The position numbers were made by a program, and so were the translations under genes. 12,338 nucleotides of DNA from an uncultured Chloroflexota bacterium (GTDB lineage Bacteria > Chloroflexota > Dehalococcoidia > UBA3495), in NCBI GenBank assembly GCA_913020235.1, contig CAJWBT010000032.1, positions 1 to 12,338 of the forward strand, given 5' to 3'. This document shows positions 6,524 through 12,338 of the stretch, piece by piece. Numbering within the stretch: the first letter of the stretch is position 1; the number at the start of each line of letters is the position of its first letter. The notes below the pieces were generated by a model. It had not been told where the DNA came from and did not search any database. It saw only the letters and a list, made by a program, of their open reading frames with translations.

Positions 6524-6972
6524 CCTCCGGTCCCGCCTTGCATCGCGAGTAACAACAACGCAGGTGTTACCCCACCGGCGGACGCCCTGCCGGAGCTTGT
6601 CCGGAAACGGCAAAGGAGCCCTCCTCAGACCCTTTGGTAACTTGGGAGCCGGTGCTGAACCGGCCGGACCACGGCGGCGGGTACTCAGGTGAGCTACAGA
6701 AGGTGGCGCTCGTTCCCGCGGTCCATTGGAGCACCCCTTTCCCGCCGGGGTGAGGTCCTCCAAGCTCTTCCCATAGGAACAGTGCGGAGGGGCTCTTTTG
6801 AAGAGATCTTGGCCCCCTGGGAAACGGATCGCCAACGTAGGGTGCGCCGGAAAAACCGGGGAGCCCTTGACGACTTCAGAGACACTTTCCACGGCTAAAG
6901 GCCGGGTCCGGCTACCCAGGCATCTGCTACAATTAGACCAGATAGCCTGTATCCCCTGAACTTGGAAGGCAC
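6524..6972. other. Non-coding stretch before the S41-like gene
   Basis: No convincing gene. The minus-strand open frame across it runs through the MITE and has a Pro/Arg/Ser-rich unordered translation. Small hairpins are visible (CACCCC/GGGGTG near 6732-6752; CTCTT/AAGAG near 6793-6805). The GC-rich segment about 6640-6760 looks structured, but I could not fit it to a known riboswitch or T-box consensus. The 3' end holds the promoter at 6925-6933. Confidence 0.5.
6925..6933 (+). promoter_or_regulatory. Extended -10 promoter of the S41-like gene
   Basis: TGCTACAAT at 6925-6933 is an extended -10 element (TGn plus TACAAT). No good -35 is present at 17-18 bases, as expected for extended -10 promoters. 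Transcription would start about 6940, giving a leader of roughly 33 nt with GGAAGG before ATG 6973. Confidence 0.55.
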
Positions 6973-8655
6973 ATGTACCCACCCGCACCTATCAAAGCTT
7001 ATCGATCAATGGCGTTGCTGGTCCTCGTGCCATTGGTCCTTATTTTGGCTTGTGGGACCTCTGGCGAAGCTGTCGAACCCGAAAACGATATTGGACAGGT
7101 TTGGGAAGCCTGGCGGCAAATCGATGGGGCCGATAAGATCCCGGAGAACTCGGAGGCAGTGACCGGCAGCATTCTTCGGAGCTTGGTGGACCAGGCCGGT
7201 GTGCCACCTTATCCCTTTCTCACAGATCTGGGAGGCATGCGGGGCCAGGTGCCGCCCGAGGTCCCGGAGGAGTTAGCCGACGTGTGGCGCGCGTTGGTCT
7301 TGCTACCGGAGCTTTGGCCTGAAGTCGAACGCTCCGAATTGGTTCAAGCTGCGATCTCGGCGATGGACGAGGCCGTTGAGACCAGTGACGAAGCCGGGCT
7401 GGTGTGGGAGGCCTGGCGGCAAATCGACGAGTCCTATGCGGGCCCCGAGGACCTGGACCCCGACGAGGTGGCTGGCATCGCGCTCCGGAGCCTGCTGGAG
7501 TTGAGCGACGCCGGACCCTATCCCTTTCTGGCCGACGTGGGCCGGCTGTGGGACCAGGCTCCTCCGGGCGTTCCCGAGGAGCTGGCCGACCTATGGCGCG
7601 GGTTGGCCTTGCACCAGGAGCGTTGGCCCGAGGTTGAGCGGTCCGATATGGTCGAAACCGCCATCGCCGGGATGGTGGCCGGCCTGGGAGACCCGTCGGC
7701 CGCCTTCTTCGACGCCGAATCCTACGGGGAGGCCCGGGAAGCCCTGGAAAAGAGCCTGGAGGGTAGCTACCTTGGCATCGGCGCCAGGGTAGCGTCCCAG
7801 GACGGCCGGGTCCTGCTGTTCCCCTTTCAAGATACCCCGGCGGAAAAAGCCGGAGTCCAGGCGGCCGACTTGCTGCTGGAGGTTCAAGGGGAACCGGTAG
7901 GCGAGAAGACCGTACGGGAAGTGGTCGACCTGGTGGCGGGACCAGAGGGTACCAAAGTCAAGCTGATCATCGAGCGGTTCGGCGAGCCGGAACCGCTGGA
8001 GCTTGACGTGTTCCGGGGTACCATTGACTTGCCTTCGGTCTCAAGACAGTTGGCGCCCGGTGGGATAGGGTACGTCTTCATCGCTCGCTTCCTGGACAAT
8101 ACGGGCGAGCAGGTTCTGGAAGCTCTGGAAACCCTCGATCAGTTCGACATGCTGGCCTTGATCCTCGATCTCCGCTCCAATACCGGCGGTTCGCTGGAAG
8201 CCGCCGCCGATGTGGCCGGACAATTCCTGGCGCCGGGCAGCATATTCCTGCAGCTGGAGGACCGGCGCGGTGACCAGCGGGAGCTGCGTATCCCTGAGGA
8301 TCTGGACCGCCTGGAGTTGGAGCAGTTGCCGATGGTAGTGCTGGTGGATGAGGCTACCATCGGGGAGGGTGAGGCCCTGGCCGCGGTGTTGCAAGAGTCC
8401 GGGCGAGCGGTGCTCATGGGCGCCGATACCTTTGGCGCGGTGGGGACCTTCAGCTTCGTCGAACTCAGCGACGGCTCGGCCATCTACCTTCCCACCGCCC
8501 GATGGTATACGCCTGAAGGCAGAATGCTCGGTGCCGAGGGTGTCCAGCCAGACGTGCCGGTTCCTTTTGAGCCCGAGGATGAGGGATTTGGGGGCGAGAG
8601 CCAGTTCAACCGAGCCTACGACTACCTCAACGACCTGCTACCGCCCTTCCGTTAA
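6973..8655 (+). CDS. S41 (C-terminal processing peptidase) family lipoprotein, predicted catalytically inactive
   Basis: A 560-residue envelope protein. Residues 11-27 form a lipoprotein signal ending LVLILAC with the lipidated Cys at 27. Two copies of a helical module follow (43-135, 144-236). The second runs into the CTP-type GLGDPSAAFFDAESY (237-251) and GSYLGIGARV. A PDZ domain covers about 265-345 (TPAEKAGVQAADLLLEVQGEPV), and an S41 domain about 355-530 (GIGYVFIARF, LILDLRSNTGGSLEAA, TARWYTPEGRML). In active CTPs such as CtpB, the Ser-Lys-Gln triad lies in G-S-A-S-A-S-E and T-F-G-K-G-x-x-Q. Here these read ATIGEGE and TFGAVGTF, so Ser is G464, Lys is A489 and Gln is F493, with the 25- and 4-residue spacings kept. 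It is therefore probably a peptide-binding or scaffold pseudoprotease. ATG 6973 has GGAAGG upstream. The 3' end overlaps the convergent zinc-ribbon gene by 18 bases. Confidence 0.88.
   Translation: MYPPAPIKAYRSMALLVLVPLVLILACGTSGEAVEPENDIGQVWEAWRQIDGADKIPENSEAVTGSILRSLVDQAGVPPYPFLTDLGGMRGQVPPEVPEELADVWRALVLLPELWPEVERSELVQAAISAMDEAVETSDEAGLVWEAWRQIDESYAGPEDLDPDEVAGIALRSLLELSDAGPYPFLADVGRLWDQAPPGVPEELADLWRGLALHQERWPEVERSDMVETAIAGMVAGLGDPSAAFFDAESYGEAREALEKSLEGSYLGIGARVASQDGRVLLFPFQDTPAEKAGVQAADLLLEVQGEPVGEKTVREVVDLVAGPEGTKVKLIIERFGEPEPLELDVFRGTIDLPSVSRQLAPGGIGYVFIARFLDNTGEQVLEALETLDQFDMLALILDLRSNTGGSLEAAADVAGQFLAPGSIFLQLEDRRGDQRELRIPEDLDRLELEQLPMVVLVDEATIGEGEALAAVLQESGRAVLMGADTFGAVGTFSFVELSDGSAIYLPTARWYTPEGRMLGAEGVQPDVPVPFEPEDEGFGGESQFNRAYDYLNDLLPPFR
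7099..7681 (+). repeat. Internal duplication of about 101 codons in the S41-like gene
   Basis: Residues 43-135 and 144-236 repeat the same order of motifs: VWEAWRQID, LRSL, PYPFL.D.G, VPEELAD.WR.L, WPEVERS and A(I)..M. The offset is 101 residues. Both copies keep the aromatic positions, so the copies seem to be under selection. In ordinary CTPs this helical region is present once, before the PDZ domain. Confidence 0.85.
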
Positions 8656-8871
8656 CCCAGCTTCCTGGCATCTCATGCAAACATAGGTATCACGGTCCGC
8701 CGGCAGGGCGCCGCCGGCTACGTTCCGCTTGCGCCGGCACACGGAGCAGACGACGGTCTCGAGCGACTCGGTCTTGTTCGCCGGCGCCGTCTCTGCCCCG
8801 CGGAACCCCTGGTAGTCGGGGTTGGCCTGCTTGAGGCGGCGGTAGCGCTCCTGGTCCTTCCGGCGGCTCAA
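8638..8871 (-). CDS. Small zinc-ribbon protein of unknown function
   Basis: A 77-residue protein with a basic, helical N-terminus (SRRKDQERYRRLKQ) and a four-cysteine zinc ribbon: CSVC (42-45) and CMRC (65-68), separated by 19 residues. It follows rplL by 37 bases on the same strand and probably shares its transcript. The start is TTG 8871 with only a weak GGGAAAAG upstream; no other start codon is available in the open frame. The 3' end overlaps the S41-like gene by 18 bases. The basic tail plus zinc ribbon suggests nucleic-acid or ribosome binding, but that is inference. I do not recognise a named family. Confidence 0.72.
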   Translation of the reverse strand: MSRRKDQERYRRLKQANPDYQGFRGAETAPANKTESLETVVCSVCRRKRNVAGGALPADRDTYVCMRCQEAGLTEGR

Positions 8872-8908
8872 CGTTCTTTTCCCACTGGCCGGAGAGCAGC
8901 CCGGCTGG

Positions 8909-9292
8909 CTAGCTTACCTCAACAACGGCGCCGGCCTCTTCCAGCTTGCCCTTGACGGAGTCGGCTTCGTCCTTGAGCACGCCCTCTTTGACCTTGGCCG
9001 GGGCCGCCTCCACCAGCTCCTTGGCTTCGCGCAGCCCCAGTGAAGTGACCTCACGGACCGCCTTGATGACGTTGATCTTGTTGGGGCCGATCTCTTTGAT
9101 GGTCACGTCGAACTCGCTCTGTTCTTCCTCCTCGGGAGGGGCTTCTCCGGGGGCGGCTGCGCCGGGAGCTGCCGCCACGGCCACCGGTGCCGCCGCGGTA
9201 ATGCCGAACTCATCCTCCAGAGCCTTCACCATATCGGAAAGCTCCAGAACGTTCATGCTTTTGATGGCTTCCATAATCTCTTCTTTAGTCAC
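8909..9292 (-). CDS. rplL: 50S ribosomal protein L7/L12
   Basis: A 127-residue stalk protein that recruits translation GTPases and sits as dimers on L10. The N-terminal dimerisation domain ([20 protein letters not shown]), the Ala/Pro/Glu-rich hinge (about 36-60) and the C-terminal domain ([48 protein letters not shown]) are all present. The start is GTG 9292 with a strong AAAGGAGG just upstream (spacing about 4). It lies 189 bases after rplJ, a gap that holds a long hairpin (9414-9455). rpoB, its usual downstream neighbour, is absent; the zinc-ribbon ORF follows instead. Confidence 0.97.
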   Translation of the reverse strand: MTKEEIMEAIKSMNVLELSDMVKALEDEFGITAAAPVAVAAAPGAAAPGEAPPEEEEQSEFDVTIKEIGPNKINVIKAVREVTSLGLREAKELVEAAPAKVKEGVLKDEADSVKGKLEEAGAVVEVS

Positions 9293-9413
9293 GGGTCCTC
9301 CTTTTCTCGGCCGGGTTTCCCCGGTGTTGGGTAATTCGGGTACCTGTCTTCAAGGAATCCACGCCCACCCGATGTTGGCTCGTTAGAACACCCCTCGCAC
9401 CGCGGCAGAGGGA

Positions 9414-9455
9414 GCGAATCCAAACCAAATACGGGGAAGGCGGTTTCGGATTCGC
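9414..9455 (-). other. Long inverted repeat between rplJ and rplL
   Basis: GCGAATCC-AAACC (9414-9426) pairs with GGTTT-C-GGATTCGC (9442-9455): 13 base pairs with one bulged C. It lies 26 bases after the rplJ stop. There is no U-tract on the minus strand after it, so a simple terminator is unlikely. An RNase processing or stability element that separates rplJ from rplL is possible. Confidence 0.6.
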
Positions 9456-9481
9456 ATCAAAACATCTAGCGGGCGGAACAT

Positions 9482-10021
9482 CTAGCCGCTGGACTCGGTG
9501 GATTCAAGTTGCCGTATCCTGGCTTGCAGTAATGCGTCAAAGCTTGTTAGGGGGCCGTTAAGCACCGCCAGCAGGCGCTGGATCGGCGCCTGTAGCTGCG
9601 CCATCAAGAGGGCCACCAGCTGGGGCTTACTAGGCAGTGCGGCAAGTCGGTTTACCGCCGCCGGCGCCAATGCCGGGCCGTCACCCATGACCGCCCCGCG
9701 GACCGTCAGCACCGAGCGGGTGGTGCGGATGTACTCGGCGATGGCCTTGGCGACGAGCAGAGGGTCGTCGTAGCCGAAGGCCACGGCAGTCGGTCCCTGG
9801 ACGATCTCTTTGACCTGCGGGCGGTTCGCCGCCTCGGCCGCCAGGTCCATCAAGGTGTTCTTCACCACGGTGAACTCTACGTCAGCGGCCCGCATGCGCC
9901 GCCGCAGCTCGTTCATTTCGTTGACGGAGATGCCGGTGTAGTCGGTGGTCACCGCTATGGTGCACCGCTCCAGTTTTTCCTTGAGGGCGCTCACGCGCTC
10001 AATCTTTTGCTCGGTCGGCAA
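9482..10021 (-). CDS. rplJ: 50S ribosomal protein L10
   Basis: A 179-residue protein that anchors L7/L12 dimers to 23S rRNA at the stalk base. Family features: KIERVSALKEKLE near the N-terminus, the core DYTGISVNEMNELRRRMRAA, VVKNTLMDLAAE, and GPTAVAFGYDDPLLVAKAIAEY, then the C-terminal helix for L7/L12 binding. The start is TTG 10021, placed by an almost perfect AAGGAGG seven bases upstream. It is preceded by the L10 leader attenuator, through which L10 (as L10-L7/L12) would repress its own mRNA. Confidence 0.97.
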   Translation of the reverse strand: MPTEQKIERVSALKEKLERCTIAVTTDYTGISVNEMNELRRRMRAADVEFTVVKNTLMDLAAEAANRPQVKEIVQGPTAVAFGYDDPLLVAKAIAEYIRTTRSVLTVRGAVMGDGPALAPAAVNRLAALPSKPQLVALLMAQLQAPIQRLLAVLNGPLTSFDALLQARIRQLESTESSG

Positions 10022-10048
10022 ACTGGTCCCTCCTTATCTGTAATTCAC

Positions 10049-10077
10049 AAAAAAACTGCGCCCGAGGTGAGGCGCAG
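10049..10077 (-). terminator. Intrinsic terminator of the L10 leader attenuator
   Basis: A 7-bp perfect stem CTGCGCC/GGCGCAG (10077-10071 with 10062-10056), with an 8-base loop and a run of seven U (10055-10049). It sits 27 bases upstream of the rplJ start and is mutually exclusive with the upstream antiterminator helix. Confidence 0.85.
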
Positions 10078-10190
10078 GAAGCAATAAGAGCCCGTTTCGG
10101 GCTTTGCTGCGCCTCGGCGGGCGATTGTTCATCTTTAGCCCCGCATGTGGCGGGGACCCGCGGTCTACGGCATCGGTGCAGGGTGGTCTT
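10049..10190 (-). promoter_or_regulatory. L10 leader (ribosomal protein leader) with attenuator
   Basis: The rplA-rplJ gap contains the conserved L10-leader segments ATGCCGTAGACC (rc of about 10163-10174) and CGCCGAGGCGCAG (rc of 10107-10119), typical of the binding site for the L10(L12)4 complex. Three segments compete: GAGGCGCAG (10115-10107) can pair over 9 bp with CTGCGCCTC (10077-10069), enclosing the 6-bp hairpin AGCCCG/CGGGCT. Alternatively CTGCGCC (10077-10071) pairs with GGCGCAG (10062-10056), followed by seven U. The first pairing is an antiterminator and the second a terminator. L10 binding to the upstream part should favour termination when stalk protein is in excess. Confidence 0.85.
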
Positions 10191-10204
10191 GTTTTGAGTC
10201 TTGG

Positions 10205-10921
10205 CTACTCCGTAGGCTTCAGGGCCTGGAGGCTGCTCAGGTCCAGGGCTACGCCCGGCCCCATGGATGAGGTGAGGAAGGCCGATCGCAGGAACGATCC
10301 CTTGACGGCCGAGGGCTTGGCCCTGACTATCGAGTCCATCAGCGTCGCCAGGTTTTCCAGCAGCTTGTCGGCGTCAAAACTTGCCTTGCCAATGGGACTG
10401 TGGATAATCGCCGTTCGGTCGGTCCGGTACTCCAGCCGGCCGGCCTTGGCTTCCTGGATGACTCTGGGGAGGTCCTGGGGTTGGACCATGGTGCCGGACC
10501 GGGGGTTCGGCATCAGCCCGCTGCGTCCCAGAATGCGCCCCAGGCGGCCGATCTTTGGCATGACCTGGGGTACCGCCAACCCCACGTCGAATTCCATCCA
10601 GCCACCCTCGATTCGCTCGATCAGGTCGTCCTCGCCAACGAAGTCGGCTCCCGCCTGACGGGCGATCTCCATGGAGTCGCTGCTGGCGAATACCAGCACT
10701 CGCACCGGTTTTCCCAGCCCATGGGGCAACACCGTTACGCCTCGTACCATCTGGTCGGCGTGACGAGGGTCGGCGTTGGTCCTCAGATGGACCTCCACGG
10801 TCTCATCGAACTTGGCGGTGGCCAACTCTTTCACGAGGTCGATGGCCTCGCGGGGTTGGTGGGGGCGGTCTGCCGGCACCATTTCGGCCACCGCGCCAAA
10901 TCTCCGGCTGTGCTTTACCAT
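10205..10921 (-). CDS. rplA: 50S ribosomal protein L1
   Basis: A 238-residue protein of the L1 stalk that helps release deacylated tRNA from the E site, and in many bacteria represses the L11-L1 mRNA. Visible features: the REAIDLVKELATAKFDETVE N-terminal region, VRGVTVLPHGLGKPVRVLVFA, the signature MPKIGRLGRILGRSGLMPNP, and the closing FDADKLLENLATLMDSI, RAKPSAVKGSFLRSAFLTSSMGPG. ATG 10921 has AAGGA upstream; the frame remains open for 25 more codons, but those are unlike L1 and would overlap rplK. It lies 31 bases after rplK. Confidence 0.97.
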   Translation of the reverse strand: MVKHSRRFGAVAEMVPADRPHQPREAIDLVKELATAKFDETVEVHLRTNADPRHADQMVRGVTVLPHGLGKPVRVLVFASSDSMEIARQAGADFVGEDDLIERIEGGWMEFDVGLAVPQVMPKIGRLGRILGRSGLMPNPRSGTMVQPQDLPRVIQEAKAGRLEYRTDRTAIIHSPIGKASFDADKLLENLATLMDSIVRAKPSAVKGSFLRSAFLTSSMGPGVALDLSSLQALKPTE

Positions 10922-10952
10922 ACTTGATCCTTGTGGGCCGCGACGGCAGCTA

Positions 10953-11378
10953 TTACTCTTCGATCTTGATTCCCATACTGCGGGCAGTGCCTTCAATGAT
11001 GGACATTGCGGCTTCCACGGAGGCGGCGTTCAGGTCCGTGGCCTTGGCTTCGGCTATCTCTCTGAGGGCCTGCCGGCTGATGGCGCCCACCGGGCCTTGC
11101 CTGGCCTCGGCGGAACCTTTTTCGACCGACGCCGCCTTCCGCAACAGGTCGGAAGCGGGCGGCGTGCGAGTTACGAAAGTGAACGAGCGGTCCTCAAATA
11201 CGGTAAGGTGCACCGGCACGATGGTGCCGCTCTTATTCGCAGTGCGAGCATTGTATTCCTTGACGAAGCCCATGATGTTAACGCCGTGCTGGCCCAACGC
11301 CGGACCAACCGGTGGCGCGGGGGTCGCCTTCCCCGCTTCCAACTGCAACTTGATTATCGCCCGTACCTTTTTGGCCAA
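10953..11378 (-). CDS. rplK: 50S ribosomal protein L11
   Basis: A 141-residue protein of the GTPase-associated centre, normal length. It shows [38 protein letters not shown] in the N-terminal domain (here 8-45), [12 protein letters not shown], and the RNA-binding C-terminal part ending [14 protein letters not shown]. The start is TTG 11378 with AGGAG six bases upstream, overlapping the nusG stop codon, so the two genes are likely translationally coupled. Confidence 0.97.
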   Translation of the reverse strand: MAKKVRAIIKLQLEAGKATPAPPVGPALGQHGVNIMGFVKEYNARTANKSGTIVPVHLTVFEDRSFTFVTRTPPASDLLRKAASVEKGSAEARQGPVGAISRQALREIAEAKATDLNAASVEAAMSIIEGTARSMGIKIEE

Positions 11379-11387
11379 GGTTCGCTC

Positions 11388-11966
11388 CTAAATGCGTTCG
11401 ACCTGCAGGAAGTCCAGCTCCACCGGGGTTTCCCTTCCGAAGAAGGAAACCAGGACCCGCACTTTGCCCTTGCCTTCGTCGACATCGCTGATGGAGCCGA
11501 TGAAGTCAACAAACGGGCCTTCGGTGATGCGCACCGTCTCGCCCCTTTCCAGGCCGATCTTGATGCGCGTCGTTCCGGATTCCACCTGCTTGAGGATGTC
11601 TTCTATCTGTTTGTCTTCCAGAGGCACCGGTTTTGGCCGTTTGTCGGACTCATCCTCGGTTGAGACGAACCCGGTCACCCCCGGGGTATTGCGGACCGCG
11701 TACCAGCTTTCGTCATCCATGGCCATTTGAACCAGGATGTAGCCGGGGAACAGCTTGCGCCGCTCCGAGCGCCGCTTGCCGTCCTTGAACACCACCTCTT
11801 CTTCGGTGGGCACCAGCACCTCGAGGATACGGTCCTGCATATCGAGGCTCTGAATGCGCAGCTTGAGGTTCTTCTCTACCAGGTCTTCTTGCCCCGAGTA
11901 GGTGTGCACAATGTACCACCTGGGGGCTGGGCTCTCGGTTGTCTGGGGGTCATTGCTCGTGGTCAT
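11388..11966 (-). CDS. nusG: Transcription termination/antitermination factor NusG
   Basis: A 192-residue protein from ATG 11966. The NGN domain has WYIVHTYSGQED (about 17-28), RKLFPGYILVQMAM and a VRNTPGVTGFV segment. The KOW domain has ETVRITEGPFVDFIGSISDVDEGKGKVRVLVSFFGRETPVELDFLQVE (about 145-191). NusG binds RNA polymerase, suppresses pausing and couples transcription to Rho or to ribosomes. A GTG at 12002 would add 12 residues; neither start has a strong ribosome-binding site, so the N-terminus is uncertain. secE lies just upstream, rplK nine bases downstream. Confidence 0.95.
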   Translation of the reverse strand: MTTSNDPQTTESPAPRWYIVHTYSGQEDLVEKNLKLRIQSLDMQDRILEVLVPTEEEVVFKDGKRRSERRKLFPGYILVQMAMDDESWYAVRNTPGVTGFVSTEDESDKRPKPVPLEDKQIEDILKQVESGTTRIKIGLERGETVRITEGPFVDFIGSISDVDEGKGKVRVLVSFFGRETPVELDFLQVERI

Positions 11967-12030
11967 GACAGTGTATCCGCGGCGGAATCGCTGCCGGCCC
12001 ACGCCGGCCGAGGCGGCCTAGGCGGAATGG

Positions 12031-12276
12031 TTAGCCTCCAAAAAGCACGAACCTGTCGAAGGTCTCTCTGAGTACCCGGTCCAAACCGCCAAGGAAGATG
12101 CTCATAACGATTGACAACGCGATGACCACCGCCGTAAGACGGGCCGTTTCCTCGCGGCTCGGCCAGACCGACTTCCTCAGCTCGGAGGCGGTTTCCCGGA
12201 GGAAGGCAACCGGGCTCGCCCGCCCCCCGGCACCCGGAGAGACGATCCTGGTGTTTCGCGTGGAACTCCTGGCCAT
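12031..12276 (-). CDS. secE: Preprotein translocase subunit SecE
   Basis: An 81-residue single-span SecE of the short type. The conserved amphipathic helix FLRETASELRKSVWPSREET (25-44) precedes one transmembrane segment (about 47-65, LTAVVIALSIVMSIFLGGL). SecE clamps SecY in the protein-conducting channel. ATG 12276 follows GAGG with nine bases between, located inside the end of rpmG; the gap to the rpmG stop is six bases. The order rpmG-secE-nusG-rplK is the common bacterial one. Confidence 0.96.
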   Translation of the reverse strand: MARSSTRNTRIVSPGAGGRASPVAFLRETASELRKSVWPSREETARLTAVVIALSIVMSIFLGGLDRVLRETFDRFVLFGG

Positions 12277-12282
12277 GAGGAG

Positions 12283-12338
12283 TTACCTCACTTCCCGATG
12301 GGAGGTATGGTTGCGGCAGCGGGAGCAGTATTTTCGCA
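12283..12338 (-). CDS. rpmG: 50S ribosomal protein L33, C-terminal end (partial)
   Basis: The last 17 codons and TAA of a gene running in from the window edge. The translation RKYCSRCRNHTSHREVR is the typical end of zinc-binding L33, with its second CxxC pair (KYCSRC) and the HREVR-like terminus. Position directly before secE supports it. Confidence 0.88.
   Translation of the reverse strand, partial: RKYCSRCRNHTSHREVR

Noticed and set aside
6640..6760. Possible T-box or cobalamin riboswitch (GGTGG...CCGCGG and GAGCCGGTG...CCGGC segments)
   Set aside because: The core consensus bases are not met, and the downstream gene is neither an aminoacyl-tRNA synthetase nor a B12 gene.
6398..6988. 196-codon minus-strand open frame in the 6.4-7.0 kb gap
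   Set aside because: It runs through the MITE-like repeat and has no recognisable domain; ILSEAKNL is the translation of the repeat itself.
10922..10996. Longer start for rplA
   Set aside because: Would overlap the end of rplK and adds residues unlike L1; ATG 10921 has its own AAGGA.
1..12338. tRNA, rRNA or CRISPR array
   Set aside because: No regularly spaced repeats, tRNA arm pattern or rRNA-like segments were seen on either strand.

Overview
The window is GC-rich bacterial chromosomal DNA, most likely from a member of the Chloroflexota (Dehalococcoidia/SAR202-like). That placement is an inference. It rests on a normal bacterial ribosomal/transcription operon (rpmG-secE-nusG-rplK-rplA-rplJ-rplL) lying beside archaellin-type (archaeal flagellin family) genes, a combination known mainly from Chloroflexota, together with an MshA-like glycosyltransferase, a DUF502 protein and frequent TTG start codons.

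Layout. 1-62: tail of an unidentified upstream gene, overlapping the next start. 59-1288: GT4 glycosyltransferase of the MshA type. 1411-2097: DUF502 membrane protein, convergent with and overlapping a tandem-GNAT acetyltransferase of MshD-like architecture (2969-2049, minus strand). 2970-3590: intergenic, with a good promoter for the acetyltransferase. 3456-5070: tandem duplication of an archaellin gene plus its leader. The first copy is broken by a one-base deletion; the second is intact. 5130-5689: non-coding, with a sigma70-like promoter. 5690-6394: LmbE/PIG-L deacetylase. 6391-6523: 133-bp MITE-like palindromic element whose terminal repeat supplies the deacetylase stop codon. 6524-6972: non-coding, ending in an extended -10 promoter. 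6973-8655: lipoprotein of the S41 (CtpA) family that has lost its catalytic residues and carries a duplicated N-terminal module. 8638-12338, all minus strand: zinc-ribbon ORF, rplL, rplJ, the L10 leader attenuator, rplA, rplK, nusG, secE and the end of rpmG.

How the parts relate. The minus-strand block is one housekeeping operon for the ribosomal stalk, L11/L1, NusG and SecE, controlled at the rplJ leader by competing terminator and antiterminator hairpins. The plus-strand genes are more loosely linked. Three non-adjacent genes (MshA-like, MshD-like, MshB/BshB-like) together resemble three of the steps of mycothiol-type thiol synthesis. That is a hypothesis: no MshC-type cysteine ligase is in the window. 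The archaellin pair implies an archaellum or archaellum-like filament, but no assembly genes (ATPase, membrane platform, prepilin peptidase) are visible here.
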